Shown piece after piece: positions 34,491 through 43,974 of a stretch of 64,000 nt of DNA. Below the pieces are notes generated by a model. The model saw only the letters and a list, made by a program, of their open reading frames with translations. It was not told the origin of the DNA and did not search any database. The stretch covers positions 1 to 64,000 of the forward strand of contig JAFMIR010000020.1 in assembly GCA_017853885.1 (NCBI GenBank). The letters are read 5' to 3'. Numbering within the stretch: the stretch's first letter is position 1; each line of letters begins with the position of its first letter. The DNA is from Prosthecobacter sp. (lineage in GTDB: Bacteria; Verrucomicrobiota; Verrucomicrobiia; Verrucomicrobiales; Verrucomicrobiaceae). A program made the position numbers and the translations under genes.

Positions 34491-37400
34491 TCAGACAAGT
34501 GCTGCGGGGGATTGTTCCTCACGCTCTTCGATTTCTGTGAGCCGCAATTGCTCAGCATCGAGATCATTGATGGGCTCATCATCGCTCCGCTCTTCTTCCG
34601 CTTCTGTAACTTTTTTGCGGCGCTTGGCCTGAGCGGGCGCTTCAAGAGCGAGTTCCTGATCCGATTTTTTTAGGGTTCGAGTATCTTCGGTAGTCATACG
34701 GACACCAACAGGTTTGGATACTCCAAATTCCTGCATAGTTACCCCATAAATAACATCAGCGCGGCTCATCGTGCGCTTGTTGTGCGTAACAATGATGAAC
34801 TGCGAGTTGTCGATGTAGTTATCGAGCATCTTGAGAAAGCGACCGATATTCGTTTCGTCCAGAGGAGCATCCAACTCATCAAGCACGCAGAAGGGAGAAG
34901 GCTTGACTTGGTAGATGGAAAAAAGCAACGCGACAGCGGTCATACTGCGTTCCCCGCCTGATAGAAGGCTTATGGTTTGCAGTTTCTTGCCCGGTGGCTT
35001 GGCAATAATTTCTATACCGGATTCAAGAGGATCGGCCTCATCAACGAGCATGAGATCAGCTTTAGCCTGAGGACCGAAGAGTTCCTTAAAGTTGTTTTGG
35101 AAATAGGTGCGGACCGCCGTAAAGGTTTCGCTGAACATCAGCTTGGTGGTGTCGTTGATTTTGGCAATAACTTGAAGCAACTCGTCCTTGCCTTTCACCA
35201 GATCACCGTGCTGTGTTTCAAGAAAGTGATGGCGTTCTTCGAGTTCTTCAAACTCCTGAATGGCATCCAAATTGACTGCACCGATGCTTTCAAGTTTTTG
35301 ACGCAATTCATAAACGACTTCCATGACAAAAGCCCAGTCTGGCTCGGCTTGATCATCTGGAATGACCACATCATCAATGCAAACATCGTCATTACCGCCT
35401 CTGGAGTCTGCTGGGATGACTACTTCAGATTCTACGATTGCTTCTTCCCCCTGAATACATTCGGTGATTTCGGTCGACTCGTCAGATGTGGACGACTCGG
35501 AAACTTCGAGTGCTTCAGCCGCACTTGCAAACTTCTTCCCGCGACTACGATTCTTCTTCTGTTCCTCAATGGTCATCATGAGCACATGATAGTCGGGCTC
35601 GAAGGCGCTGATATGGAAGCTGTAGCGTTCCTGCACCTGATTGATCAGGTTTTCAAGGCGCAGGTCCACACGGGTGAGCGCGACTTCAGCGCGGCTGCGG
35701 GACTCGTTGAGACCATTGTAACTCTGGCGAAGCTTTGTGAGTTGGGATTCAAGACGGCTGACTTGCTCAAACAAGCTGGCGCGTTCCTCAGTCTTGGAGT
35801 TTAGGTGTTCTTCAATCTCGGTAATGGCTTCGCGCTGGGATTGAATTTGTTCAGCAAAACGTGCGTTCTCGGCATCACTCTGATCAATGCGTATGCGCCA
35901 TGTGGCGATTTCTTCATCAAAGCGGCGGCTAGCCGCAGCGAGCTCTTGCATGCGCACGCCGAGCGGTGTCTTTTGACGCTCAATGCTGCCGAGGGCGCTT
36001 TGCTCTAGAGCGAGAGCAGTACGGAGTTCGTTCAGACGCTCGCTAGATTCGAGTTCCCGGCGGAGGAAGGACTCCATTTCAAGTTCGAGTTCATTCTCAC
36101 GCACACGGGAACCCTCCAACTGCTCGATGGCCATCGCTGCGGCTTCGCGCATCTGGTTGATGATGCTTTCGCTACCACCGATGCGCTCCGAAATCTGGTT
36201 TTGATCCCATTCGATGCTTTCAAGCTTCGCAGAAGCCTGCTGGAGCGCACGCTGAACGACTGACATCTTACCTTGGAGAGTGGAAAAACCTTCGCGAGCT
36301 TTCTGGGACTGTTCCCGAAGGCCAACTTCCTCACGCTGCATGTCTTCCAGCTGCGCGGTGAAATCTTTGAGAACATTCTCCTTCTCCGCGAACTGGAGTT
36401 CGAGTGTCTCCACCTCACTGCGTAGATGCTTCACCTCAGCCTCGCGACGCAGAGTGGAAGTCTCTTCATCTTTCGAGGCTCCACCATAGATAATACCATC
36501 GGCGCTGATGAGCTCGCCATGCATGGTGGCGATAGCAAGATGAGGAAGCTGGCGTTTGAGCTTTAGTGCAGTTTGGAGATGATCTGTGATGACTACATTG
36601 CGCAAAAGGTGATCGATAAGGCTCTGCACGCCATTTTTGACCCGCACCTTGTCCACGGCCCAAGCTAATGCACCATCAGGCAGCAGCTCACGATCGGCCT
36701 GCGAACGCAGATTGATAAAATCTTGCGGGAAGAGCGCGGCGCGCCCCATTTGTTGGTCAGCCAAGCGTTGAACAATCTGCACGGCTAATTCGCTCTCGGA
36801 AAGCAAAACGGCCTGCAAATGATCTTTCAGCGCTGCTTCGATGGCCGGAATGAAGACCGGGTCAGTCACCTCAACGCTGCTGCCCAATAAACCTCTTACA
36901 CCGGTGGAATAAACCTCGGGATTACCGAAGCCAGAGAGCACATTTTGAGTGCCTGTAGAAAGCCCTTCGCCTTTCTTGAGGAGCTGCGCGATGATTTCAA
37001 GACGTGAACGGCTTTGAGTGAGCGCACGTTGGAGCTCGTTAAGCTCGTTGTTCATCGAATCTCGCTGACGCCTGCTCTCGATGATGTCACGGGCGCAATT
37101 CTTTGCCATTTCTTCGAGCTCATCTCGCGTGCTCTCGAGCTCGCTGAGCTGGCGCTGTAAATCATCATGTTCCAACTGATTGGCCTCGCGGAGCTGAGCG
37201 GCACCTTGAAAATCATGTGCCAGTGCTTCGTAACGCTGGCGATCGGCAACAATTTGCGAAGCCAAAGAAGTTGCGCGGGCCTCACTGGACGCAATTTGTC
37301 CTTCAAACTGGCGGATAGCTTCACGAATGGTGCGTCGCTCCGTGTCAAGGCGGTTACGTTCAGGAATAAGATCTTGGTGTTTCGAACCATGATCGTTCAC

Positions 37401-38477
37401 CGCGATCTGCCGCTGCTCGATGTTTTCACGAATCTGAGTGAGCTGGTCGTCGGCATCCGTAAGTTCATTGCGCGTTTGCTCAATGAGTTCTTCATTGGCG
37501 GCCATTTGTTCCTCATTTTGACGAATACGGGCCAATAAATCTTCGCTGCGCTCCTTATTGAAGCCAATGCGTCCCTCTGCGCTCTGCATCTGCGAGCGGA
37601 GCTCCTGCGCCTGCTGCCGCGCCTGACTGATTTGACTTTCGATGGCGTGGTAGGCCTCGCGCGTCTGTGCAGCTTCAGCCTCAGCGGTTTGGAGCTTTCG
37701 TTGCGTATCCTCGAGCTGATTCACGAGTATTCGCACCTGATTTTCACTCTCCGATTTCTCACCTGAGAACTCCGTGTATTGCTTGTGCGCAAGGTGCGTG
37801 TCAAGCAGGCGTGTGTCTTCGAGCAAGGCTTGATAACGACGCGCCTTCGCAGCCTGACGCTGCAGGCTGCCCATCTGTCTTTTGACTTCGGCAATGATGT
37901 CGGCGACACGAAGCAGGTTGGCTTCGGTATATTCGAGTTTGCGCAGCGCTTCTTTTTTCTGCGATTTGAATTTGGTTATGCCAGCAGCTTCTTCGAATAC
38001 TGTTCTTCGATCTTCCGGCTTCGAACTCAACAGCATGTCAATCTGACCCTGCGCCATGATCGAATAAGCTGCGCGACCGATGCCAGTGCCCGCGATCAGA
38101 TCGTGAATATCTTTGAGGCGACAAACAGTGTTGTTGAGGCGGTACTCGCTTTTGCCATCACGAAAAACGCGGCGCGTGATAGCAACCTCATTGAAATCGA
38201 CCTTTAGAGCTTGTTCGCAATCCGCCATTGTGAGCGTAACCTCAGCGAGGCCTACGGGTTTGCGCTTGTCGGTTCCGTTGAAGATGACATCGGCCATTTC
38301 TTCGCCGCGAAGAGCTTTGGCAGAAGTTTCCCCAAGAACCCAACGAATGGCATCGACAACGTTCGACTTGCCACATCCATTTGGACCCACAATGCCAGTG
38401 ACGCCTTTATGAAATTCAAAGTGTGTCTTGTCAGCAAAAGACTTGAAGCCGTGAAGAGTGAGGCTTTTGAGATACAT
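34491..38477 (-). CDS. smc: Chromosome segregation protein SMC, unusually long
   Basis: 1328 aa; typical bacterial SMC is 1150-1200. Walker A GPNGCGKSN is at residues 31-39. Coiled-coil arms flank a hinge (about 515-670) with GLLGSSVEVTDPVFIPAIEA and the HGELISADGIIYGG end. The C-terminal head has the signature LLSGGERSMTAVALLF and Walker B CVLDELDAPLD. Two additions account for the length: an acidic, serine-rich insertion at about 970-1045 near the end of the second arm, just before ELRQKLESIGAVNLDAI, and a charged tail of about 68 residues after the ATPase head. SMC dimers with ScpA/ScpB compact and separate chromosomes. The kleisin genes are not in the window. Confidence 0.95.
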   Translation of the reverse strand: MYLKSLTLHGFKSFADKTHFEFHKGVTGIVGPNGCGKSNVVDAIRWVLGETSAKALRGEEMADVIFNGTDKRKPVGLAEVTLTMADCEQALKVDFNEVAITRRVFRDGKSEYRLNNTVCRLKDIHDLIAGTGIGRAAYSIMAQGQIDMLLSSKPEDRRTVFEEAAGITKFKSQKKEALRKLEYTEANLLRVADIIAEVKRQMGSLQRQAAKARRYQALLEDTRLLDTHLAHKQYTEFSGEKSESENQVRILVNQLEDTQRKLQTAEAEAAQTREAYHAIESQISQARQQAQELRSQMQSAEGRIGFNKERSEDLLARIRQNEEQMAANEELIEQTRNELTDADDQLTQIRENIEQRQIAVNDHGSKHQDLIPERNRLDTERRTIREAIRQFEGQIASSEARATSLASQIVADRQRYEALAHDFQGAAQLREANQLEHDDLQRQLSELESTRDELEEMAKNCARDIIESRRQRDSMNNELNELQRALTQSRSRLEIIAQLLKKGEGLSTGTQNVLSGFGNPEVYSTGVRGLLGSSVEVTDPVFIPAIEAALKDHLQAVLLSESELAVQIVQRLADQQMGRAALFPQDFINLRSQADRELLPDGALAWAVDKVRVKNGVQSLIDHLLRNVVITDHLQTALKLKRQLPHLAIATMHGELISADGIIYGGASKDEETSTLRREAEVKHLRSEVETLELQFAEKENVLKDFTAQLEDMQREEVGLREQSQKAREGFSTLQGKMSVVQRALQQASAKLESIEWDQNQISERIGGSESIINQMREAAAMAIEQLEGSRVRENELELEMESFLRRELESSERLNELRTALALEQSALGSIERQKTPLGVRMQELAAASRRFDEEIATWRIRIDQSDAENARFAEQIQSQREAITEIEEHLNSKTEERASLFEQVSRLESQLTKLRQSYNGLNESRSRAEVALTRVDLRLENLINQVQERYSFHISAFEPDYHVLMMTIEEQKKNRSRGKKFASAAEALEVSESSTSDESTEITECIQGEEAIVESEVVIPADSRGGNDDVCIDDVVIPDDQAEPDWAFVMEVVYELRQKLESIGAVNLDAIQEFEELEERHHFLETQHGDLVKGKDELLQVIAKINDTTKLMFSETFTAVRTYFQNNFKELFGPQAKADLMLVDEADPLESGIEIIAKPPGKKLQTISLLSGGERSMTAVALLFSIYQVKPSPFCVLDELDAPLDETNIGRFLKMLDNYIDNSQFIIVTHNKRTMSRADVIYGVTMQEFGVSKPVGVRMTTEDTRTLKKSDQELALEAPAQAKRRKKVTEAEEERSDDEPINDLDAEQLRLTEIEEREEQSPAALV

Positions 38478-38746
38478 AAGACCTAAGGCGTTGTGGATTT
38501 AACAAAAACTAAATGACAAAAGTTGAATAAGCTTTGCGCGGCTAATTCGAGATAATGCCAAACTAACCACGTGGGGGATGGCAACTGCAAGGCTCAAGCC
38601 AATTTTTACCCATATCTTGTGTTTTGTTTATTTATATAAACCAATATGTGGTGTCTTTGAAGATGTCTTAACCTGTGAATAATAGCACTCATTGTGAACA
38701 ACTTAGAGTTCTAGGATTGGCATGGTTTGTTGGTTTCACCCGAGCC
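38478..38746. other. AT-rich leader region of smc
   Basis: About 270 bp without a gene, clearly more AT-rich than its surroundings (for example TTTGTTTATTTATATAAA near 38625). It must contain the smc promoter reading leftward, but no confident -35/-10 pair was picked. The adjacent terminator (38747-38783) insulates smc from the rhodanese gene to its right. Confidence 0.4.
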
Positions 38747-38783
38747 AAAAAAAACCGAGCATCTGCGAATGCAGATGCCCGGT
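38747..38783 (-). terminator. Intrinsic terminator of the secreted rhodanese gene
   Basis: Inverted repeat ACCG-A-GCATCTGC (38754-38766) with GCAGATGC-C-CGGT (38771-38783), 12 pairs with one mismatch and a GAAT tetraloop. On the minus strand it is followed by eight T (A run 38747-38754). It starts about 20 bp after the stop codon at 38804. A strong canonical Rho-independent terminator. Confidence 0.93.
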
Positions 38784-38803
38784 AATTCAGAAGATACTGC
38801 AGA

Positions 38804-39181
38804 TTATTTTTCCGTGGCTTCACCAGCCTGAAGCCAGCCGGAAATACCTGCCGAAAGATGCTTCACATTGGTGTAACCAAGTTCGGACGCCTTATTCGCA
38901 GCGGCTTTATAAGCACTGCAGGAAGGACCACCACAATAAGCAACGATCAGAGTGCCCTTATCCGCTGGAAGCTTGGAGCCAAGATCTGCTTTAGCTTCAG
39001 CAAAATTGATTGCTCCAGGAACGTGGCCTCTGGCGTATGAAGCGGCGCCATTCACGTCAATAACTGTAACTTTTTTCTCAGCGATGGCTTTCTTGAGATC
39101 AGCGATGCTGATATCTGGGAACTCGGCAGCCATGATGGAGCCGGCGACGAGAGAGAGAGCAAGAACAAGAAGTTTCTTCAT
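38804..39181 (-). CDS. Exported single-domain rhodanese
   Basis: 125 aa. Signal peptide at residues 1-19 (MKKLLVLALSLVAGSIMAA, cleavage near MAA-EF). One rhodanese domain with VIDVNGAASYARGHVPGAIN (40-59) and active-site C83 in VAYCGGPSC. Probably periplasmic sulfur transfer or thiol handling. It is a monocistronic unit: a perfect TATAAT hexamer (minus strand, 39295-39300) lies about 115 bp upstream, though without a matching -35, and a strong terminator follows. Different in sequence from the membrane-anchored rhodanese at 6944. Confidence 0.9.
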   Translation of the reverse strand: MKKLLVLALSLVAGSIMAAEFPDISIADLKKAIAEKKVTVIDVNGAASYARGHVPGAINFAEAKADLGSKLPADKGTLIVAYCGGPSCSAYKAAANKASELGYTNVKHLSAGISGWLQAGEATEK

Positions 39182-39457
39182 GGTTTGTTATAATTGGATT
39201 GTGTTTCGGTGATCGATGCGAAATGCCTGTCACATCATCAGGGGCCTCGTTTTCCAAGGCAAATAGGTAAAAAATCGATCATATGTTGATCATGATTATA
39301 ATTAAGATGCTGCCATTGAACATTTATTCCATGCAGATACGAATTAATTGAATCTGATCAGATACGAAAGGGCACATCAAATTTTGAGCACGTTAACTGC
39401 TTAGAGTACGGCAGGAAAAGCATTTGGTTTCAATAGTTTTTTGTCAGTTGTAGCAGC

Positions 39458-40243
39458 TTAACGACTCAACTCGATGCTTGATGGGAAGTCAGCTCCGGAA
39501 ACAGTTTGAAAATCCCTGTCAAGCACTGTCGGGGCACTGAGCTTCAACGCCTCATCCACTCTTTTCTGCAAACCTTCCGGCGTCCCGTTTACATGCTGTA
39601 CTGCACCTGTGGCATCGATGATCACAAGCAAATAACCATGTTCACGAGTTCCATTACGCGAAGAAGATCCATCTGACATAAGGCGCACTTCTGGCGTCTT
39701 TTGCTCGAATTTGCCTTGCGCGCGCAATTCAAGTTCATACTCGATTTTCTGCATCAAATAGAGCCGGTCATTACTAGAATCTGCAGGACGGGCCAAAGTG
39801 AAAATAATAGCCTTTCCCCCTTTGAAATCGCGAGTCACCTCACGGCTTATAATTTGAATGTTGTAAGACAAGTCAATTGTTCTAGCCCCTCCATCCGCGC
39901 CGCCACGAGTGCTTTTGGCACTACGGATGCTAGAAGTTAGGCTGAATTTGGGGCCTGTAGGCATCTGCATGGAGACTTCTACCCCTGGGGCTGTATCCGC
40001 ATCTGGATGGGCCACTTTCCAAGCATCGATGTAGACTTGGTCTTCCTGGCAAAGCGTGGCCCGGGAAACTGTGAGAAGGCCGCCGTCGTCTTTTTTGCGA
40101 AGGGTTACCTTGTCACCCATTACACCAACTATCTCCCCTTCCAGCAACGATCCAGCTGTGCTGACAAAAAACCGAGTTTCACCCACCACCCATTGGGGAA
40201 GAAGCAGGAAAAAAGTGACGGCTAAAAGCGTGCTTCGAAGCAT
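39458..40243 (-). CDS. Exported protein with SHD1-like N-terminal domain
   Basis: 261 aa. Signal peptide at residues 1 to about 21 (cleavage after VVG-E). Residues 24-75 resemble the SLA1 homology domain 1 found in many planctomycete/verrucomicrobial exported proteins: FFVSTAGSLLEGEIVGVMGD, then VTLRKKDDGG and a terminal DQVYIDAW. The remainder is a beta-rich region with no recognised family; a segment with YNIQIISREVTRDFKGGKA may be a second domain. Function unknown. It lies upstream of the secreted rhodanese with a 276-bp gap that includes AT-rich sequence. Confidence 0.75.
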   Translation of the reverse strand: MLRSTLLAVTFFLLLPQWVVGETRFFVSTAGSLLEGEIVGVMGDKVTLRKKDDGGLLTVSRATLCQEDQVYIDAWKVAHPDADTAPGVEVSMQMPTGPKFSLTSSIRSAKSTRGGADGGARTIDLSYNIQIISREVTRDFKGGKAIIFTLARPADSSNDRLYLMQKIEYELELRAQGKFEQKTPEVRLMSDGSSSRNGTREHGYLLVIIDATGAVQHVNGTPEGLQKRVDEALKLSAPTVLDRDFQTVSGADFPSSIELSR

Positions 40244-40387
40244 AATAATGTGAAAGCCTGCCCTAAAGGGCCAAAAACAGCATCATTGATAGCCAAGACA
40301 GGTGCTGTTCCAACCTCAATTCTCTAGCCACCCATTTTTCCGCAGGAGATGCTTGTCATCCAGAAGGTTTTCTGGTGGCTTACAGTT

Positions 40388-41392
40388 ATGTCTAACCCTC
40401 CCCTTCCTTCTGACGATGTCGCCGCCATTGATGAACTACGTGCGGTATATGCACGCCTGAGCGAAGAATTAAAAAAGGTCATTGTCGGCCAGCAGAACGT
40501 TATTGAGCAACTAGTCATCTGCCTTTTCGCCCGAGGTCATGCTTTGCTAATGGGCGTGCCAGGCCTCGCGAAAACGCTGCTTATCTCCAAGCTCGCCGAC
40601 ACAATGAGCCTGAGTTTCAGCCGCATTCAGTTTACACCTGATTTGATGCCAATGGACATTACCGGGACGGATATTCTACAGGAACTACCCGGAGGGAAAC
40701 GTGCCTTCGAATTCGCCAAGGGCCCCGTGTTTGCCAACATTGTTCTCGCAGACGAAATCAATCGTGCGCCTGCTAAAACGCAGGCTGCAATGCTTGAGGC
40801 AATGCAAGAACATAAAGTGACAGTCGCCGGACGAACTTATCCACTCGACTCTCCTTTTTTTGTGCTCGCCACACAGAACCCCATCGAGCAGGAAGGCACG
40901 TATCCTTTGCCTGAAGCCCAACTCGATCGCTTCATGTTTATGATTGGGGTTGATTACCCCAGCCGTGACGAGGAAATCGCCATCGCCCGCACCACAACTG
41001 GCCAACATCTTTTGCAACTCGGTCACATCCTTGATGGACCTAAAGTGCTCGCCTTCCAAGATTTGGTGAGGAGAGTGCCTGTGCCAGATCACATTTATGA
41101 ATTCGCTGTCGATTTAACCCGCAGTACCCGTCCAGCAAGCAGTGAATCTCCTGCTTGGCTGAAACCACTTGTGAGCTGGGGCGCAGGTCCACGCGCTATC
41201 CAGTATTTAATCCTCGGTGCGAAGGCACGTGCGGCACTCCACGGCAGCTACATGGTGCGTCTAGAAGATGTAATGGAGGTGGCTGAGCCTGTGCTGAGGC
41301 ATCGTGTGATGACCACATTCGCGGCAGAGAGTGAAGGCATCAGCAGCAGGGATGTGGCTAAAAGGCTGGTGGAGGAACTGGCCAAAACCTAG
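40388..41392 (+). CDS. MoxR-family AAA+ ATPase (second copy, no DUF58 partner)
   Basis: 334 aa from the ATG at 40388; the open frame extends 39 bp upstream. Walker A GVPGLAKT is at residues 56-63, Walker B VLADEI at 119-124, and an [10 protein letters not shown] stretch follows. It is strikingly similar to the first MoxR (38-1039), with long identical blocks in the core and the RVPVPDHI region, but differs in the N-terminus. Unlike the first copy it is not followed by a DUF58 or vWA gene; the next gene is an alcohol dehydrogenase in the same direction after 107 bp. Its partner must be elsewhere if one exists. Confidence 0.95.
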   Translation: MSNPPLPSDDVAAIDELRAVYARLSEELKKVIVGQQNVIEQLVICLFARGHALLMGVPGLAKTLLISKLADTMSLSFSRIQFTPDLMPMDITGTDILQELPGGKRAFEFAKGPVFANIVLADEINRAPAKTQAAMLEAMQEHKVTVAGRTYPLDSPFFVLATQNPIEQEGTYPLPEAQLDRFMFMIGVDYPSRDEEIAIARTTTGQHLLQLGHILDGPKVLAFQDLVRRVPVPDHIYEFAVDLTRSTRPASSESPAWLKPLVSWGAGPRAIQYLILGAKARAALHGSYMVRLEDVMEVAEPVLRHRVMTTFAAESEGISSRDVAKRLVEELAKT

Positions 41393-41499
41393 CCTCATAA
41401 GCTTTTAGAATCACACAAGGCAGTCACTCGTTACCCTAAACCACGCGTTGACCAGCTTCTCTCATTCTCAGAAAAAACCTATTCCATCTGGACACCCTC

Positions 41500-42609
41500 A
41501 TGCTCGCACCTGCCGCTGTTCTTTATGAAGTCAAAAAGCCCCTCCGAATCGAGGACGTGCAGGTCCTACCGCCCCAACACGGCGAGGTCACTGTGCGGAT
41601 AAAAGCCGCTGGCGTATGCCACAGCGATCTACATGTGATGAAGGGTGATCTTTCGATGCCGATGCCGATCATCCTAGGTCATGAAGGAAGCGGCGTGATT
41701 GAGGCCGTTGGCGAGGGGGTAACGAGCGTGCAGCTAGGTGACCCGGTTATTCTTGTATGGCGCGGCTCCTGCGGCCGCTGCGAATACTGCGCAAACGGCC
41801 GCCCTGCGTTATGCGACATGGGAACGCAAATGCGATTTACGGGCACAATGCCGGACGGCACCACACGTTTCCGCAATGCCGCAGGCGAGAGCATCCGCCA
41901 CTACGCTGGGGTTTCCGCCTTCTCCAGCATATCCACAATGCCAGAGGCAAGCGTCGTGAAAATTCCTTCCGATATTAGCTTCGAAAAAGCAGCACTCATC
42001 GGCTGCGGTGTGATCACAGGAGTGGGTGCAGTGGTTCATGCGGCGCAGGTTCAGCCAGGCAGCACAGTAGCTGTGGTAGGATGCGGAGGTATTGGACTGA
42101 ATATTGTTCAAGGAGCCAAACTGGCCGGAGCACGGCAAATTATCGCTGTGGACAAATTCCCGCGTAAAGAAGCCGATGCCAAGCTTTTTGGTGCCACCGA
42201 TTACATCGATGTGAACACTGCTGATCCGGTCGTAGCCATCAAATCACTCACAGGAGGAAAAGGTGCAGATTTTTGCTTTGAGGCCTACGGCAGCAGCAAA
42301 ACGACCGAGCAGGCCTATGATGCCACCAAGAAGGGTGGCATGTGCGTGGTTGTGGGTATCACAAGTGCCGCGGACAAAGCAGCGATCAACATCAACCAAC
42401 TGGTGTACGCTGAGAAGACGCTACGTGGCAGCATTTATGGAACTACGAGGCCGCGGACGGATCTTTTGACACTCATCGACATGCACCGCGCGGGACAGTT
42501 GAAGCTCGATGAGCTTGTGACTCGCCGTTACCCGCTTTCCGGCATCAACGAGGCCTACGAAGCTTTACAACGCGGCGATGTGGCACGGAGCCTAATCATA
42601 TTTGAGTGA
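41500..42609 (+). CDS. Zinc-dependent alcohol dehydrogenase
   Basis: 369 aa, medium-chain dehydrogenase. Catalytic zinc ligands C40 (AAGVCHSDLH) and H61-E62 (LGHEGSG). The complete structural zinc loop has C91, C94, C97 and C105. The NAD-binding Rossmann motif is VVGCGGIGLN. The pattern resembles class III-type or NAD-dependent alcohol/aldehyde dehydrogenases; the substrate (primary alcohols, formaldehyde adducts) cannot be fixed. It ends 6 bp from the convergent methyltransferase gene. Confidence 0.9.
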   Translation: MLAPAAVLYEVKKPLRIEDVQVLPPQHGEVTVRIKAAGVCHSDLHVMKGDLSMPMPIILGHEGSGVIEAVGEGVTSVQLGDPVILVWRGSCGRCEYCANGRPALCDMGTQMRFTGTMPDGTTRFRNAAGESIRHYAGVSAFSSISTMPEASVVKIPSDISFEKAALIGCGVITGVGAVVHAAQVQPGSTVAVVGCGGIGLNIVQGAKLAGARQIIAVDKFPRKEADAKLFGATDYIDVNTADPVVAIKSLTGGKGADFCFEAYGSSKTTEQAYDATKKGGMCVVVGITSAADKAAININQLVYAEKTLRGSIYGTTRPRTDLLTLIDMHRAGQLKLDELVTRRYPLSGINEAYEALQRGDVARSLIIFE

Positions 42610-42615
42610 GCTGTA

Positions 42616-43914
42616 TCAACTCACCAAATGAACTTGCGGGAAGGGCACGACAAACTGTCCACCTCGTGCGAGAAAGTCTTTCTCACGCACTTTGAACTCG
42701 GGCATGAAGTGCCAAGGCAGAACTAGATAATAGTCGGGCTTGGCGTCACGGGATTCTTCCTCACTGATGATTTTGACACGGCTACCGATGGTGAAGCTGC
42801 CCCACTTGCGCGGGTTGCGGTCCGCAATTGCAGGAAGAATGTCACCGTTAATTCCGCAGTATTGAAGTGTGGTATTTCCCTTCGTGGAGGCCCCATAACC
42901 ATGAACCAGCTTCCCATCAGCTTTGGCTTTCTTCAAGAAGCCTTGTAGATCATTTTTAATACGGCGGATGTTAGCGCGGAACTCTGCGTAAGGCGTATCG
43001 GTGTCCAAAGCGAGTTCAAACTCACTCACCCGAAGCTCCTGCACACGTGAAGCCGCCTCACGCGAAGGCTTCACACACCCGATGTGAGCTACACACAGGC
43101 GGAAACTACCTCCGTTGACACTATTGAGATGGGCATCTACGACCTCAAGGCCGCATTCGCCAAACAAACGCTCCAAGACAGCAAGCGAGTAATATTCAAG
43201 GTGCTCGTGGCAGATGGTGTCAAAGCTATTCATGGCAAGCATGGACGGCAAATAGCTCTGCTCGAGGATCCAAATACCGTTATCGGCAAGCACATTGGCA
43301 ATGTCCTGCACGAAGGCACGCGGGTCTTCCAAGTCGTAGAACATCGAGATGCTAGTGACTACACGGGCTTTTTCTTGCGGATGCACGCGACGAAAGGCGC
43401 TGGCAGAGAAAAAATCGTTTACGACTTCGAATCCACGTTCGCGCGCTTTCAATGCCACATCCGAGGGATCGATGCCAATATGGCGCAGGCCTTGTGTTTT
43501 GTAGCTACCGAGCAGCGTTCCATCATTGCAACCAATATCGAGCACAATGTCGTTCTTGCCGAGCTTCACGGTATTCTCGGCAAGGGCGGAGATTTCTGCC
43601 AAGTTATCCCTCATGGACTGATTGATGCCAGATTCATAGTAATAGCGATGATACAGCACCTTGGGCGGCACGCTGTGACGCATCTGCACAAGGCCGCAGG
43701 CATTCTCGTCTAGAGATGGATCACAACGTACGAGATCGAGGGGGATCTGACGCTTTATGGTGCCGGTGCCATCTTCGCTGACGATGAGGCCTCCGATATA
43801 CTGTTCCCCAAGAGCAATCACATCGGTGAAACTACGGCAGCCGCAAATGCGGCAAGTGGTGCGGGTGGTCAGAAGAGGTCGGTAAGCAAGAGCGGCCATA
43901 GGCTGAAATGACAT
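42616..43914 (-). CDS. Class I SAM-dependent methyltransferase with N-terminal zinc-binding domain (sugar C-methyltransferase type)
   Basis: 432 aa. The N-terminal putative zinc domain has CRICGC (about 21-26) and a second cysteine segment near RCDPSLDENACGLVQ. The SAM-binding Rossmann fold has VLDIGCNDGTLLGSY. The C-terminal domain of the Methyltransf_14 type has GYGASTKGNTTLQYCGI. This three-part layout is that of C-methyltransferases acting on dTDP- or GDP-deoxysugars (TylC3/NovU type) and of related surface-polysaccharide enzymes. No other deoxysugar genes are adjacent, so the substrate is unknown. An alternative start (MAALAYRP) lies five codons downstream. Confidence 0.85.
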   Translation of the reverse strand: MSFQPMAALAYRPLLTTRTTCRICGCRSFTDVIALGEQYIGGLIVSEDGTGTIKRQIPLDLVRCDPSLDENACGLVQMRHSVPPKVLYHRYYYESGINQSMRDNLAEISALAENTVKLGKNDIVLDIGCNDGTLLGSYKTQGLRHIGIDPSDVALKARERGFEVVNDFFSASAFRRVHPQEKARVVTSISMFYDLEDPRAFVQDIANVLADNGIWILEQSYLPSMLAMNSFDTICHEHLEYYSLAVLERLFGECGLEVVDAHLNSVNGGSFRLCVAHIGCVKPSREAASRVQELRVSEFELALDTDTPYAEFRANIRRIKNDLQGFLKKAKADGKLVHGYGASTKGNTTLQYCGINGDILPAIADRNPRKWGSFTIGSRVKIISEEESRDAKPDYYLVLPWHFMPEFKVREKDFLARGGQFVVPFPQVHLVS

Positions 43915-43974
43915 CCAGTGTATCGATTGTCCAGCCGGGAGTTGCCTAGAGCGTAGAAGAACTCATTCGATGAG

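Noticed and set aside
34977..35804. 275-codon plus-strand open frame
   Set aside because: Antisense to smc arms and head; no recognisable motif.
39295..39302. Perfect TATAAT (symmetrical ATTATAAT) upstream of the secreted rhodanese
   Set aside because: No -35 match at 16-18 bp on the coding strand, and AT-rich surroundings make a chance match likely; mentioned only as a weak candidate.
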